Part shown: in pieces, positions 7,706 to 15,368 of the stretch
Layout of the letters: every line of letters begins with the position of its first letter
Numbering within the stretch: the stretch's first letter is position 1
DNA from: Pseudomonadota bacterium
Lineage (GTDB): Bacteria > Myxococcota_A > Polyangia > Fen-1088
Assembly (NCBI GenBank): GCA_017881245.1
Contig: JADGRC010000226.1
Location: 1 to 39,069 of the forward strand
Direction of reading: 5' to 3'
Length of the DNA stretch: 39,069 nt
Position numbers and translations under genes: made by a program
The notes under the pieces: model-generated
Databases searched by the model: none
The model's input: only the letters and a program-made list of their open reading frames with translations
Told to the model about the DNA's origin: nothing

Positions 7706-8461
7706 ATGAATAATCTTCGCATATTCGTAATTGGCGGCATCGCCGCCGCGGCGCTCGCAGTTGGATGCACGCCCGACTATCCCAACTGCGAGACGGACAA
7801 AGACTGCACGTCGAAGAAGGAATTCTGCGTTGCCGGGAAGTGCCAGCAGTGCCGGACTTCCTCGGATTGCCAGGAAGGCTCCGCCTGCAACAGTGGGCGC
7901 TGCGACAAGATACCTGGGTATTGCCAGAACAAGTCCCAGTGTCCGGCGGGACAGGAATGCATCGCGAACCGTTGCCGCGGCTGTGAGTCAGATAAGGAGT
8001 GTCCGGCCGGCTCGAAGTGCTGGAAGGGGACGTGTGACGCCAAGAAACATTGTTCCAAGGAGGACGACTGCGCACAGAACGAAGACTGCGTCGCGGGCGT
8101 CTGCGTCTCCGAAAAGCCGAAAGCTGTCGCCCCCATCAAGTGCACCCTTGGCAGCGTCTACTTCGATTTCAACGAATCGGCGTTGACCACCGACGCCACG
8201 GCAACGCTGTCGCGTAACGCGGATTGTCTGAAACAGGTACCAAACGGCACCACGATTGTGGGCCACACCGATCCGCGTGGAACGGCCGAATACAACATCG
8301 CGTTGTCCGAGCGACGCGCGCAGTCCGTGCAGGCGCACATGTCCCGCCTCGGAATCGACGGCGGGCGCATGGCGATATTGCCGCGAGGCTCGCTCGACGC
8401 AACGGGAACGAACGAGCCGACCTGGGCGCAGGATCGCCGTGCCGATTTCAAGTGGCGTTAG
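7706..8461 (+). CDS. Pal-like peptidoglycan-associated lipoprotein with Cys-rich repeat insert
   Basis: From the ATG at 7706 (GGAGGG 8 bases upstream) the product has 251 residues. A lipoprotein signal peptide ends at AALAVGC, with Cys21 as the lipidated residue. Residues 28-133 hold five modules of four cysteines spaced C-x5-C-x5/6-C-x4-C, a pattern common in myxobacterial secreted proteins and likely disulphide-bonded. From about residue 146 an OmpA/Pal domain follows: YFDFNESAL, then GHTDPRGTAEYNIALSERRA, which closely matches the meso-diaminopimelate-binding segment of Pal (Asp189, Arg204). The protein should anchor the outer membrane to peptidoglycan. A CpoB-like gene overlaps its 3' end, as expected for the end of a tol-pal cluster, but tolQ, tolR, tolA and tolB are not in the window. 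The Cys-rich insert is absent from classical Pal. Confidence 0.88.
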   Translation: MNNLRIFVIGGIAAAALAVGCTPDYPNCETDKDCTSKKEFCVAGKCQQCRTSSDCQEGSACNSGRCDKIPGYCQNKSQCPAGQECIANRCRGCESDKECPAGSKCWKGTCDAKKHCSKEDDCAQNEDCVAGVCVSEKPKAVAPIKCTLGSVYFDFNESALTTDATATLSRNADCLKQVPNGTTIVGHTDPRGTAEYNIALSERRAQSVQAHMSRLGIDGGRMAILPRGSLDATGTNEPTWAQDRRADFKWR

Positions 8462-9305
8462 CGTTGGCGCCCGCGCCGGTGCGCGGCGAGCGACTTCGTT
8501 TGTCCAGGTAGTCGCGCTTGTCCTAGGCGCTTGGATTGGCGCGCCCGGATGTACCACCAGCTCCGAAGGCGAGGCCATGCGCCACGACATCGCCGATCTG
8601 CGGATCCGCCTCGACGCGATAGACAGGCGCGACGCCGAGTACAAGGAACAGGTCATCCGCCTCAAGAAAGTGCTGGACGAGGCCACGGCGCTGCTGACGC
8701 GGAACTCGGCCGACGTGGGCGCCAAGGCGGCCAAGAATGAATCCGACATCGCGATCTTGACCGGGCGGATCGAGGAACTGAACCACACCATGGAGCCGTT
8801 GGTTCGACAGGCGAGCTCGGATCGTTCGCTGTTCGAGGCTCGTCTTGCGGCCCTGGAGCAAACCCAGAACAAGATCGCGGACAAGGTCGCGCTGACCACC
8901 CCCGACGACAAGGAACAGTTGTGGACGCAGGCCGCCGCGCGCCTTTCGGCCGGACAACGTGATGAAGGGCGGCGATTTTATCGCACGTTCATTCAGCGCT
9001 TTCCGCAGGATCCGCGCGCACCGCAAGCGTACCTGGTTCTGGGACAGTCCTTCGCGCAGGAGAGCAAGTTCCCCAACGCCGCGGCGGAATTTCAGAAGGT
9101 ATTGGACAACTATTCGTCGTCGCCAGAGGTGCCCGAGGCGATGTGGCAACTGGCGCTGACGTTCTCACAGCTGAAGTTCTGCACCGACGCACGCGCCCTC
9201 TTGACCGATCTGGTTAAACGCTACCCGAAATCGTCCCGTGCGGGTGACGCCCGCAGCCAAATCAAGCAACTGGCCAAGCTCCCGAAGAGCGCCTGCACGT
9301 CGTAA
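8439..9305 (+). CDS. CpoB/YbgF-like Tol-Pal coordinator, lipoprotein
   Basis: CpoB couples outer-membrane constriction with peptidoglycan synthesis and usually follows pal. The C-terminal half here has the expected TPR region (QLWTQAAARLSAGQRDEGRR through ARSQIKQLAKLPKSACTS). The middle is a long coiled coil (DIADLRIRLDAIDRRDAEYK onward), which in CpoB drives trimerisation. The start chosen is a GTG at 8439, with AGGA 5-6 bases upstream. It overlaps the pal-like gene by 23 bp and gives 288 residues with an Arg-bearing n-region, a hydrophobic core and a possible lipobox ending GAPGC (Cys38). No ATG, GTG or TTG occurs in frame between the pal stop codon and the hydrophobic segment, which supports the overlapping start. 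Classical CpoB is a soluble periplasmic protein, so lipidation would be a difference; it is inferred only from the lipobox. Confidence 0.82.
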   Translation: MPISSGVSVGARAGARRATSFVQVVALVLGAWIGAPGCTTSSEGEAMRHDIADLRIRLDAIDRRDAEYKEQVIRLKKVLDEATALLTRNSADVGAKAAKNESDIAILTGRIEELNHTMEPLVRQASSDRSLFEARLAALEQTQNKIADKVALTTPDDKEQLWTQAAARLSAGQRDEGRRFYRTFIQRFPQDPRAPQAYLVLGQSFAQESKFPNAAAEFQKVLDNYSSSPEVPEAMWQLALTFSQLKFCTDARALLTDLVKRYPKSSRAGDARSQIKQLAKLPKSACTS

Positions 9306-9337
9306 AAGCCCCTGTGCGGGGGAAGCATCCCGACTCG

Positions 9338-9982
9338 ATGACACTGCGGGGGTACTACGCGATTTTGAACGTTTCCGGCGCCACAGAGACGGCCGGCGAC
9401 CTTGGTCCCGTAGTTGCGCGCGCTCAAAAGTTGCTGGGGGCGGAACCGTGCATGTTGCAGGTGCGTGCCAAGTACTGCAACGCCGCCGACCTGGCCGCTC
9501 TGGCGCGCGCGGTGTTGCCGTTGGCCCGCGCCGCCCGCGTTCCCTTGTGCGTGAACGATCGGCTCGACGTCGCGCTGGCCGTGGGTGCCGACGCGGTTCA
9601 CCTCGGTCAGGATGACTTGCCGCTCCCCGACGCCCGATACGTGGCACGCGGGCGCCTGCTCATCGGCATCTCGACTCACAACGTGGACCACGCACGAGCC
9701 GCGGTCCTCGGGGGAGCCGACTACATTGGATTCGGACCGATCTTCGCGACGGCGACCAAAGCGAACCCCGACCCGATCGTGGGGGTGTCAGGTTTACGAG
9801 AAGTGTCGACCTGGGTCGCGTCTCGGATTCCGGTTGTCGCCATCGGGGGCATGGCGCTGCACGATGTCGCGGCCGTCGCGGCGACTGGTGCCACCGCCGC
9901 CGCCCTGGTCGGAGCCATCGAAGGCGCGGCCGATCCAGCTGCGGCCGGACGAGCGGTTAACGCGGCGTTCGCGATCGGGTGA
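9338..9982 (+). CDS. thiE: Thiamine-phosphate synthase ThiE
   Basis: ThiE joins the hydroxymethylpyrimidine diphosphate and thiazole phosphate moieties of thiamine in the cytoplasm. The (beta/alpha)8 fold marks are all present: LQVRAK (usual QxRxK), VNDRLDVALAVGADAVHLGQ, which carries metal and pyrophosphate contacts, LIGISTHN, the DYIGFGPIFATATK loop that binds the phosphate side, and VVAIGGMA near the end. The ATG at 9338 gives 214 residues, a normal length. A GTG at 9314 is an alternative that adds 8 residues. The gene begins 32 bp after the CpoB-like gene and could be transcribed with it, but no other thiamine gene is nearby. Its 3' end overlaps the convergent MYXO-CTERM gene by 26 bp. 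Confidence 0.94.
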   Translation: MTLRGYYAILNVSGATETAGDLGPVVARAQKLLGAEPCMLQVRAKYCNAADLAALARAVLPLARAARVPLCVNDRLDVALAVGADAVHLGQDDLPLPDARYVARGRLLIGISTHNVDHARAAVLGGADYIGFGPIFATATKANPDPIVGVSGLREVSTWVASRIPVVAIGGMALHDVAAVAATGATAAALVGAIEGAADPAAAGRAVNAAFAIG

Positions 9983-11429
9983 CATCGTTCGCGGCCACCG
10001 TGCCCCCCGCGCTGCCGACAGGCTTCGCCGCGCGGCGCCTTCGAGCAAGCACGAACAAGGCGCACAAGACGGCGGCGATCGGCCAGCGCGGCTCGGAATG
10101 GGACGACGACGTTGAGCAACCTCCCGCGCGGCCCGCCGCACCGCCACCCGTGCCTGGCTGGCCGCCCACCGTTGGCCGCATGCCCCCCCCCGCATTACCC
10201 CCGGAACCGCCCCCTGTTGCGGCGTTTCCAATCGGGGTTTGTCCCCCGTTTCCCGCAGATCCGGCGCCCGTGCCGCCCGCGCCACCCGTCCCACCGCCCG
10301 GCCCGCCACCCAACCCATCCGGAATGCACACGTTCAATACACAGGCCAACCCCGGCCCCCCGCAGAGCTGCGCGTCGGCGGCGTTATCAATTTGACCATC
10401 GCAATCATCGTCGATGAAATTGCAGATCTCCGCGCTCGCCGGGCCGGGTGTGCACGGGGCGGTACAACTCGACGCGTAGCGACGACAAGCGCCGATGCCA
10501 CAGGACACGCGGACCCCCTCGTCGACCTGCCCGTTGCAATTGTTGTCACGTCCGTCGCAGACCTCCGGTGCCCCTGGATAGACCACGGGGTCGTAGTCGT
10601 TGCAGTCTCCCACGCAATCAGCGAAGCCGGCGACCGGCTTGCAGTCGACCTTCGTGCCCAGGCCCAACACCCCGTGTCCGTCTCCGTCCTTGTCTTCGCA
10701 GTACGTCTTGTACACGACCGACTCGTCGACTTGGCCGTTGCAGTCGTTGTCCTTCTGGTCACATAGTTCGGGCGCTCCCGGATAGACCCTCTCGTTAAAG
10801 TCGTCGCAGTCACCCGCGACCGCGGCGAAGCTGAACGGTTTTGTGCAGTCCATCTTGGTCGCCGCCGTGGGGTCCGATGTGCCGAACCCATCGCCGTCTT
10901 GGTCCCGGTAGTACATGACACCGGTGCAACCATTCGCGATCGAAAGCATCGCCGAACCGGCGCCGTCTCCCCCCGGTGCGCCGTCACCGTTCCCCGACAG
11001 CGCATAGACCGCGAACACCACGCCGGTCGCCGCTGCCGCGCTCCACTCGGCTTTGAAGGTTGTCGCACCACCGGAGCCGGTTCGTGGCGTGGTGTGCGTG
11101 ACACCGTTCGCGCTCGCCAAGGTTCCGGTCTCGATTGCCTTGAAGGTGCCGCTGACGGCGGATTCCGCCGTCAGGTAGAACCCCGCGACTGGCCCATTGG
11201 TTTGCGACACTGTGATGGTCAGGGTCACGGCCTGGCCGGCGGTTGGGTTCATGGGGTCGGCGGTCAACGTGACCGTCGGCACCCGTCCACCCGTGTGGCA
11301 GCCCGAGCACCCGGTGGAACCAATACCCGTGCGCTTAGCCCAAGCCGGGATCGACGATCCGACCGATACGCCGCAAAGGACCACCAGAGCCAGGACGATC
11401 TTCCGCGTCAGTGGGGGCGCACGATGCAT
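9957..11429 (-). CDS. Surface protein: CxxCH motif, MXAN_6652-like domain, MopE repeats, MYXO-CTERM-like tail
   Basis: The 490-residue product (ATG at 11429, GGAAG upstream) begins with a signal peptide ending at PAWA. Directly after it comes GCSGCHTGG (Cys41-x2-Cys44-His45), one possible covalent haem site. A beta-rich domain of about 130 residues follows (TVTLTADPMNPTAGQAVTLT onward), like the MXAN_6652 family of myxobacteria. Next are two full MopE-type repeats and one partial: DQDGDG, GDCDD, VYPGAPELC, DNDCNGQVDE; then the same order again; then DDDCDGQID. The acidic DxDxDG loops suggest calcium binding. A Gly-rich linker leads to a Cys, a hydrophobic helix (WPIAAVLCALFVLA) and RRRR, which resembles the MYXO-CTERM sorting signal, except that about 25 residues trail the Arg cluster. 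The protein is probably displayed on the cell surface. Its role is unknown. Confidence 0.85.
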   Translation of the reverse strand: MHRAPPLTRKIVLALVVLCGVSVGSSIPAWAKRTGIGSTGCSGCHTGGRVPTVTLTADPMNPTAGQAVTLTITVSQTNGPVAGFYLTAESAVSGTFKAIETGTLASANGVTHTTPRTGSGGATTFKAEWSAAAATGVVFAVYALSGNGDGAPGGDGAGSAMLSIANGCTGVMYYRDQDGDGFGTSDPTAATKMDCTKPFSFAAVAGDCDDFNERVYPGAPELCDQKDNDCNGQVDESVVYKTYCEDKDGDGHGVLGLGTKVDCKPVAGFADCVGDCNDYDPVVYPGAPEVCDGRDNNCNGQVDEGVRVSCGIGACRRYASSCTAPCTPGPASAEICNFIDDDCDGQIDNAADAQLCGGPGLACVLNVCIPDGLGGGPGGGTGGAGGTGAGSAGNGGQTPIGNAATGGGSGGNAGGGMRPTVGGQPGTGGGAAGRAGGCSTSSSHSEPRWPIAAVLCALFVLARRRRAAKPVGSAGGTVAANDVTRSRTPR

Positions 11430-11600
11430 GCTCGGTCTTCCAATTTGTTGTTTCCCCACGACGGGGGTTCGGCTCACGCACACCGCCGGCCAAGGAGTCT
11501 TCCTTAAAGGGCCCGGGGCTCCCAGAACCTGCAAACAACCCGCATGCACCCCGCGCGCGGGCGTGCGCCAACGCGACCTGCGTGTAGACTAGGCACGACC

Positions 11601-13613
11601 GTGCCCACGCCATTTCGCCTGAAGACCGACCTCAAGCCCATGGGCGACCAGCCCCGGGCCATTGACGAGTTGACCGCCGGTATCCGACGCGGCGATGCGG
11701 CGCAGGTCTTGCTGGGCATCACGGGCAGCGGCAAGACGTTCACGATGGCCAACATCGTCGAGCGGATCGGGCGTCCCACGCTGGTCATGGCGCACAACAA
11801 GACGCTCGCGCACCAACTCTACCTCGAATTCCGCGAGCTGTTCCCGGACAATGCGGTCCACTACTTCGTCAGCTACTACGACTACTACCAGCCCGAAGCT
11901 TATGTGCCGTCGACCGACACGTACATCGAAAAGGACTCCCTCATCAACGAGGAAATCGACCGGATGCGACACGCGGCGACCTATGCCCTGCTCACGCGGC
12001 GAGACGCGTTGATTGTCGCGTCCGTCTCGTGCATCTACGGCATCGGCGCGTCGGAGGCCTACCTCGGCATGAAGATGGATCTCGCCACCGGTGTCGAGGT
12101 TCGTCGTGACGCGGTTTTACGCCGGCTCGTCGAGATTCATTACGAACGAAACGACGTCGACTTCTCCCGAGGGACGTTTCGCGTTCGCGGTGACACCGTC
12201 GAGATCTTCCCCGCCTACGAGCGCGAGAAGGCCATCCGCGTCGAATGGTGGGGCGATGAAATCGAATCCATCTCCGAGGTTGACCCGCTGCGAGGCAAGG
12301 TCTTGCGCAAGGTGGACGAGGTTTCCATCTTCCCTGGCTCGCACTACGCCACGGGCGCCGAGCAGCTGGTGCGCGCCCGCGATTCCATCCGGATCGAGCT
12401 GCGCGAACGATTGGCCGAGCTCAAGGATGCCAACAAACTGGTGGAGGAACAGCGCCTCTCGCAGCGAACGCTTTACGACCTCGAGATGCTGGAACAGATG
12501 GGGCGCTGCAAGGGCATCGAGAACTACTCGCGGCACCTGTCGGGCCGTGCCGCGGGCGAGCCGCCACCAACGCTGCTCGATTATTTTCCGAAGGACTTCA
12601 TGGTCTTCGTCGACGAGTCGCACCAGACCGTCCCGCAGGTCGGGTCGATGTGGAAGGGCGATCGATCGCGCAAGGAGACCCTGGTTGACTTCGGGTTCCG
12701 GCTGCCGTCCGCGCTCGACAACCGGCCGTTGCGATTCGACGAGTGGGAGGCACGCGTGCCTCAAGCCGTCTTCGTGTCGGCCACTCCCGCCGAATACGAG
12801 CTGCAACGCGCCGGTGGGGTCGTCGTCGAGCAAATCATTCGTCCCACCGGTCTGCTCGACCCGGTCATCGAGGTTCGCCCGGTGGGGTCTCAGGTCGACG
12901 ATCTATTGGGCGAGATCCGCGAACGCGTTCAGCAGGGCGATCGCGTCCTCGTGACCACTTTGACGAAACGCATGGCCGAGGACCTGACCGAGTACTACAG
13001 CGAGCTCGGCGTCCGGGTCCGTTACCTCCATTCGGATATCGACACCCTGGAGCGCATAGAGATACTGCGCGACCTGCGACTCGGCGAGTACGATGTACTG
13101 GTCGGCATCAACCTCCTGCGCGAGGGGTTGGACCTGCCCGAAGTCTCATTGGTCGGAATCCTCGACGCCGACAAGGAAGGCTTCTTGCGCGCCGAGCGGT
13201 CGCTGATCCAAACGATTGGTCGGGCCGCCCGCAACGTCCGCGGAACTGTGATCATGTATGCCGATCGCATGACCGTTTCGATGAACCGCGCGATCACCGT
13301 CACCCGCGACCGCCGAACGACCCAGGAGGCCTACAATACTGCTCACGGCATCACTCCCGTGACGATCCAAAAGGCCATCCAGGACCTGGAAGGTACGGCC
13401 CAAGACGATTTCCTCGATATCACGAAGGCCGACGCCAAGCCGGGTCGGAGGCGCGCGCGCCCGGATTTTCCGCTGGAAGAGATCCCCGACATCCTGCAGG
13501 CGCTGCGGAAGGAAATGCACGACTTTTCCGACGCGATGGAGTTCGAAAAGGCAGCCGCCGTTCGCGACCGCATCAAGGAGCTCGAAGAGCTGCAGCTGGC
13601 TGTCGCAAGCTAA
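11601..13613 (+). CDS. uvrB: Excinuclease ABC subunit B
   Basis: UvrB is the DNA-damage-verifying helicase of nucleotide excision repair. It is loaded by UvrA and recruits UvrC. The GTG at 11601 gives [20 protein letters not shown], the normal N-terminus, and 670 residues, the usual length. The Walker A motif GITGSGKT starts at about residue 39. The beta-hairpin segment [12 protein letters not shown] that inserts between DNA strands is present, followed by FVDESHQT (Walker B-like), helicase motifs through QTIGRAARN, and a C-terminal UVR domain ([20 protein letters not shown]) for UvrC contact. A TAGACT element at 11585-11590 could serve as a -10 box and would leave a very short leader, but no good -35 is seen. 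No LexA-type operator was recognised. Confidence 0.97.
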   Translation: MPTPFRLKTDLKPMGDQPRAIDELTAGIRRGDAAQVLLGITGSGKTFTMANIVERIGRPTLVMAHNKTLAHQLYLEFRELFPDNAVHYFVSYYDYYQPEAYVPSTDTYIEKDSLINEEIDRMRHAATYALLTRRDALIVASVSCIYGIGASEAYLGMKMDLATGVEVRRDAVLRRLVEIHYERNDVDFSRGTFRVRGDTVEIFPAYEREKAIRVEWWGDEIESISEVDPLRGKVLRKVDEVSIFPGSHYATGAEQLVRARDSIRIELRERLAELKDANKLVEEQRLSQRTLYDLEMLEQMGRCKGIENYSRHLSGRAAGEPPPTLLDYFPKDFMVFVDESHQTVPQVGSMWKGDRSRKETLVDFGFRLPSALDNRPLRFDEWEARVPQAVFVSATPAEYELQRAGGVVVEQIIRPTGLLDPVIEVRPVGSQVDDLLGEIRERVQQGDRVLVTTLTKRMAEDLTEYYSELGVRVRYLHSDIDTLERIEILRDLRLGEYDVLVGINLLREGLDLPEVSLVGILDADKEGFLRAERSLIQTIGRAARNVRGTVIMYADRMTVSMNRAITVTRDRRTTQEAYNTAHGITPVTIQKAIQDLEGTAQDDFLDITKADAKPGRRRARPDFPLEEIPDILQALRKEMHDFSDAMEFEKAAAVRDRIKELEELQLAVAS

Positions 13614-13760
13614 CCCCAGAGTTCGCCTGTGTCGATCGCCGTGTTCGCCGTCCGCGTCCGAGAGTCCGATCCCCAAAACGGCGCCGGCGTGTCGATCCGG
13701 CCGCCGCCCGTTCGTCTCAGTGAGGGCAGGTTTAAGAGGCCCCAAACAAGGAGATAGACC

Positions 13761-14189
13761 ATGCGCTACATGATCATTGTCAAGGCGTCCGAGCAATCCG
13801 AGGCGGGCCAGATGCCGACCTCGGCGCACTTCGCCGCGATGGGAAAGTACAACGAGGAGCTGCAGAAGGAGGGCGTCCTGCTGGACGTTTCGGGGCTGAA
13901 GCCGACCTCAGCGGCGGCGCGGGTCAAGTTCTCGGGCGGGAAGCGCACCGTGGTCGACGGTCCGTTCACAGAGTCGAAGGAGCTCATCGCCGGTTACTGG
14001 ATCATCCAGGTCAACTCGCACGCGGAGGCGATCGAGTGGGCCAAGCGGATTCCGGCCGAGGCGTGCGACCTGCACGAAGTGGAGCTGCGCCCGTTCTTCG
14101 AGATGGAAGACTTCGCGCCCGGGCCGGCGGTCGAGGCGGCCAAGGAGCTCGGCAAGAAGCTCCCCAACGCCAGCCACATCAAGAGGTGA
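13761..14189 (+). CDS. YCII-family (DGPF) protein
   Basis: This 142-residue protein starts at an ATG with AAGGAGATAGACC just upstream. It has the compact alpha/beta dimeric fold of the YCII superfamily: MRYMIIVKA as first strand, the central DGPFTESKELIAGYWIIQV that defines the DGPF group, and the ELRPFFE end strand. Members act as small enzymes or binding modules and are often encoded with ECF sigma factors in actinobacteria and myxobacteria, but no sigma-factor gene is adjacent here. The C-terminal tail of about 25 residues is Lys-rich. It lies about 150 bp after uvrB. The biochemical role is not predictable. Confidence 0.9.
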   Translation: MRYMIIVKASEQSEAGQMPTSAHFAAMGKYNEELQKEGVLLDVSGLKPTSAAARVKFSGGKRTVVDGPFTESKELIAGYWIIQVNSHAEAIEWAKRIPAEACDLHEVELRPFFEMEDFAPGPAVEAAKELGKKLPNASHIKR

Positions 14190-14364
14190 CCCACGACGCC
14201 GGTTGACGAAACGCGCGAGCTGGTCAGCTTGAACGAATCAACTCAGATGATCGCCGCGCTAGTCTAGACCGCTTTCGCTAAAAGGATCGGGTACCTCGCG
14301 GGCGGCGGCGACGGGCCGGGATCCGCATCCGATGCTGCGCCGTCGCGTCAATTTTGAAAGCGCT

Positions 14365-15081
14365 CTAGGCTGGCGCCGCGCGGTAGAGCAGACGCCAGAT
14401 CTTCTGGCCTTCGATCTCGCATTGCCGTTCGCGACGCGAACGGGCCGCCCACGGGTTCCGCGGCCAGAAGCTCCAGGGCGCTCGAGCGTTGACGAAACGC
14501 CGTCCGTTCTCCTCGCTCTCCAGAACCGCCATCGCTTCGAGCGCGATGTCGAAGATGTCGGTCATCACGCTGACCTCCCCCCCCGGTTCCAGCGCGGTCG
14601 CCATCTCGTCCACCAGCGCCGGTCCGACGACGCGTCGTTTGTGCTGCCGGCTCTTGAACCACGGGTCGGGAAAGTTGATGTGAAAACGCCGCACTGATAG
14701 CGGGGCGAAAAGCCTCGGAAGGTCCACCGACATGTTGGCGAAGACATTCCGAACGCCGGTCACACCAGCTTCCGCGCACAGACGATCGGCGCGCACCACC
14801 ATTTCGCGTCGGATTTCCACGCCCACCAACAACGCGTCGGTGACCGCGCGCGCACGCTCGATCAGAAACAACGATTCGGCCGAACCGAGCTCGACCTCGA
14901 GGAAGCCACCCCGCGGCGGAGTCACGCGCGGTACCGAAGCAATCGTCAACAGATCGGACTTCAGCGGATTGACGTGTTGGCGGATCTTCGGCACGTCTCG
15001 GGAGTCTCTTTTGGGGGCGCCGCCGACATCCGGCGCGCGGTTACTCGGTCGCCGGCTCGGGCGGACGGCGTTGCGGATCAT
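14365..15081 (-). CDS. trmB: tRNA (guanine-46-N7)-methyltransferase TrmB
   Basis: TrmB methylates G46 in the variable loop of tRNA using S-adenosylmethionine. Family marks are a glycine-containing motif I (FLEVELGSAESLFLIERA), the VGVEIRREMV strand, and the signature INFPDPWFKSRQHKRRVV, which holds the tRNA and SAM contacts. The usual fully conserved form of motif I is EIGxGxG, so VELGSAES here is unusual and lacks the second glycine. The start taken is ATG 15081, with AGGTGG 5 bases upstream, giving 238 residues. It overlaps the small upstream gene by 41 bp, and the N-terminus (RPSRRPSNRAPDVGG) is basic and probably flexible. The gene lies at the end of the rpmH-rnpA-yidD-yidC run on the minus strand. 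Confidence 0.9.
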   Translation of the reverse strand: MIRNAVRPSRRPSNRAPDVGGAPKRDSRDVPKIRQHVNPLKSDLLTIASVPRVTPPRGGFLEVELGSAESLFLIERARAVTDALLVGVEIRREMVVRADRLCAEAGVTGVRNVFANMSVDLPRLFAPLSVRRFHINFPDPWFKSRQHKRRVVGPALVDEMATALEPGGEVSVMTDIFDIALEAMAVLESEENGRRFVNARAPWSFWPRNPWAARSRRERQCEIEGQKIWRLLYRAAPA

Positions 15082-15322
15082 CGCCACCTGACCCGCCATC
15101 AGCCCCGCCGCCCAGAGCGGACCCCGCGCACAGACGACTGCCAAGCTCGGCGGCGCTGTCAGCCAAAGCCTGTAAGCGCTCACGAACCCCCGCTATCTGA
15201 CGTCCGGCGTCGGCCAGCACATCCGTCGCGTCGCCGCCCGTACCGCCCGGTGCGACGTCGGCTGCCTCGCCGCGGTCCCGCTCCCCTTGGCCCTGCCCCC
15301 CAATCACCAGCTCAAGCCCCAT
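15041..15322 (-). CDS. Small hypothetical protein between yidC and trmB
   Basis: A 93-residue frame starts at ATG 15322 behind a GAGGA ribosome-binding site and ends inside the start of trmB. It begins MGLELVIGGQGQGERDRGEA, has one predicted amphipathic helix (DVLADAGRQIAGVRERLQAL) that could form a short coiled coil, and ends in a Gly/Asp/Pro-rich tail. No family is recognised. Tight spacing (46 bp after yidC), the good ribosome-binding site and the overlap with trmB argue for a real, co-transcribed gene. The low-complexity composition is a reason for caution. Confidence 0.5.
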   Translation of the reverse strand: MGLELVIGGQGQGERDRGEAADVAPGGTGGDATDVLADAGRQIAGVRERLQALADSAAELGSRLCAGSALGGGADGGSGGDDPQRRPPEPATE

Positions 15323-15368
15323 GCGTCGTCCTCGGAATCTGTTCGCCCCGCGTTCCCACTGAAACCGG

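Noticed and set aside
14190-14364. Possible terminator between the YCII gene and trmB
   Set aside because: Only short 4-bp stems (for example GGAT-CCGC-ATCC) and no T run were found in this convergent gap.
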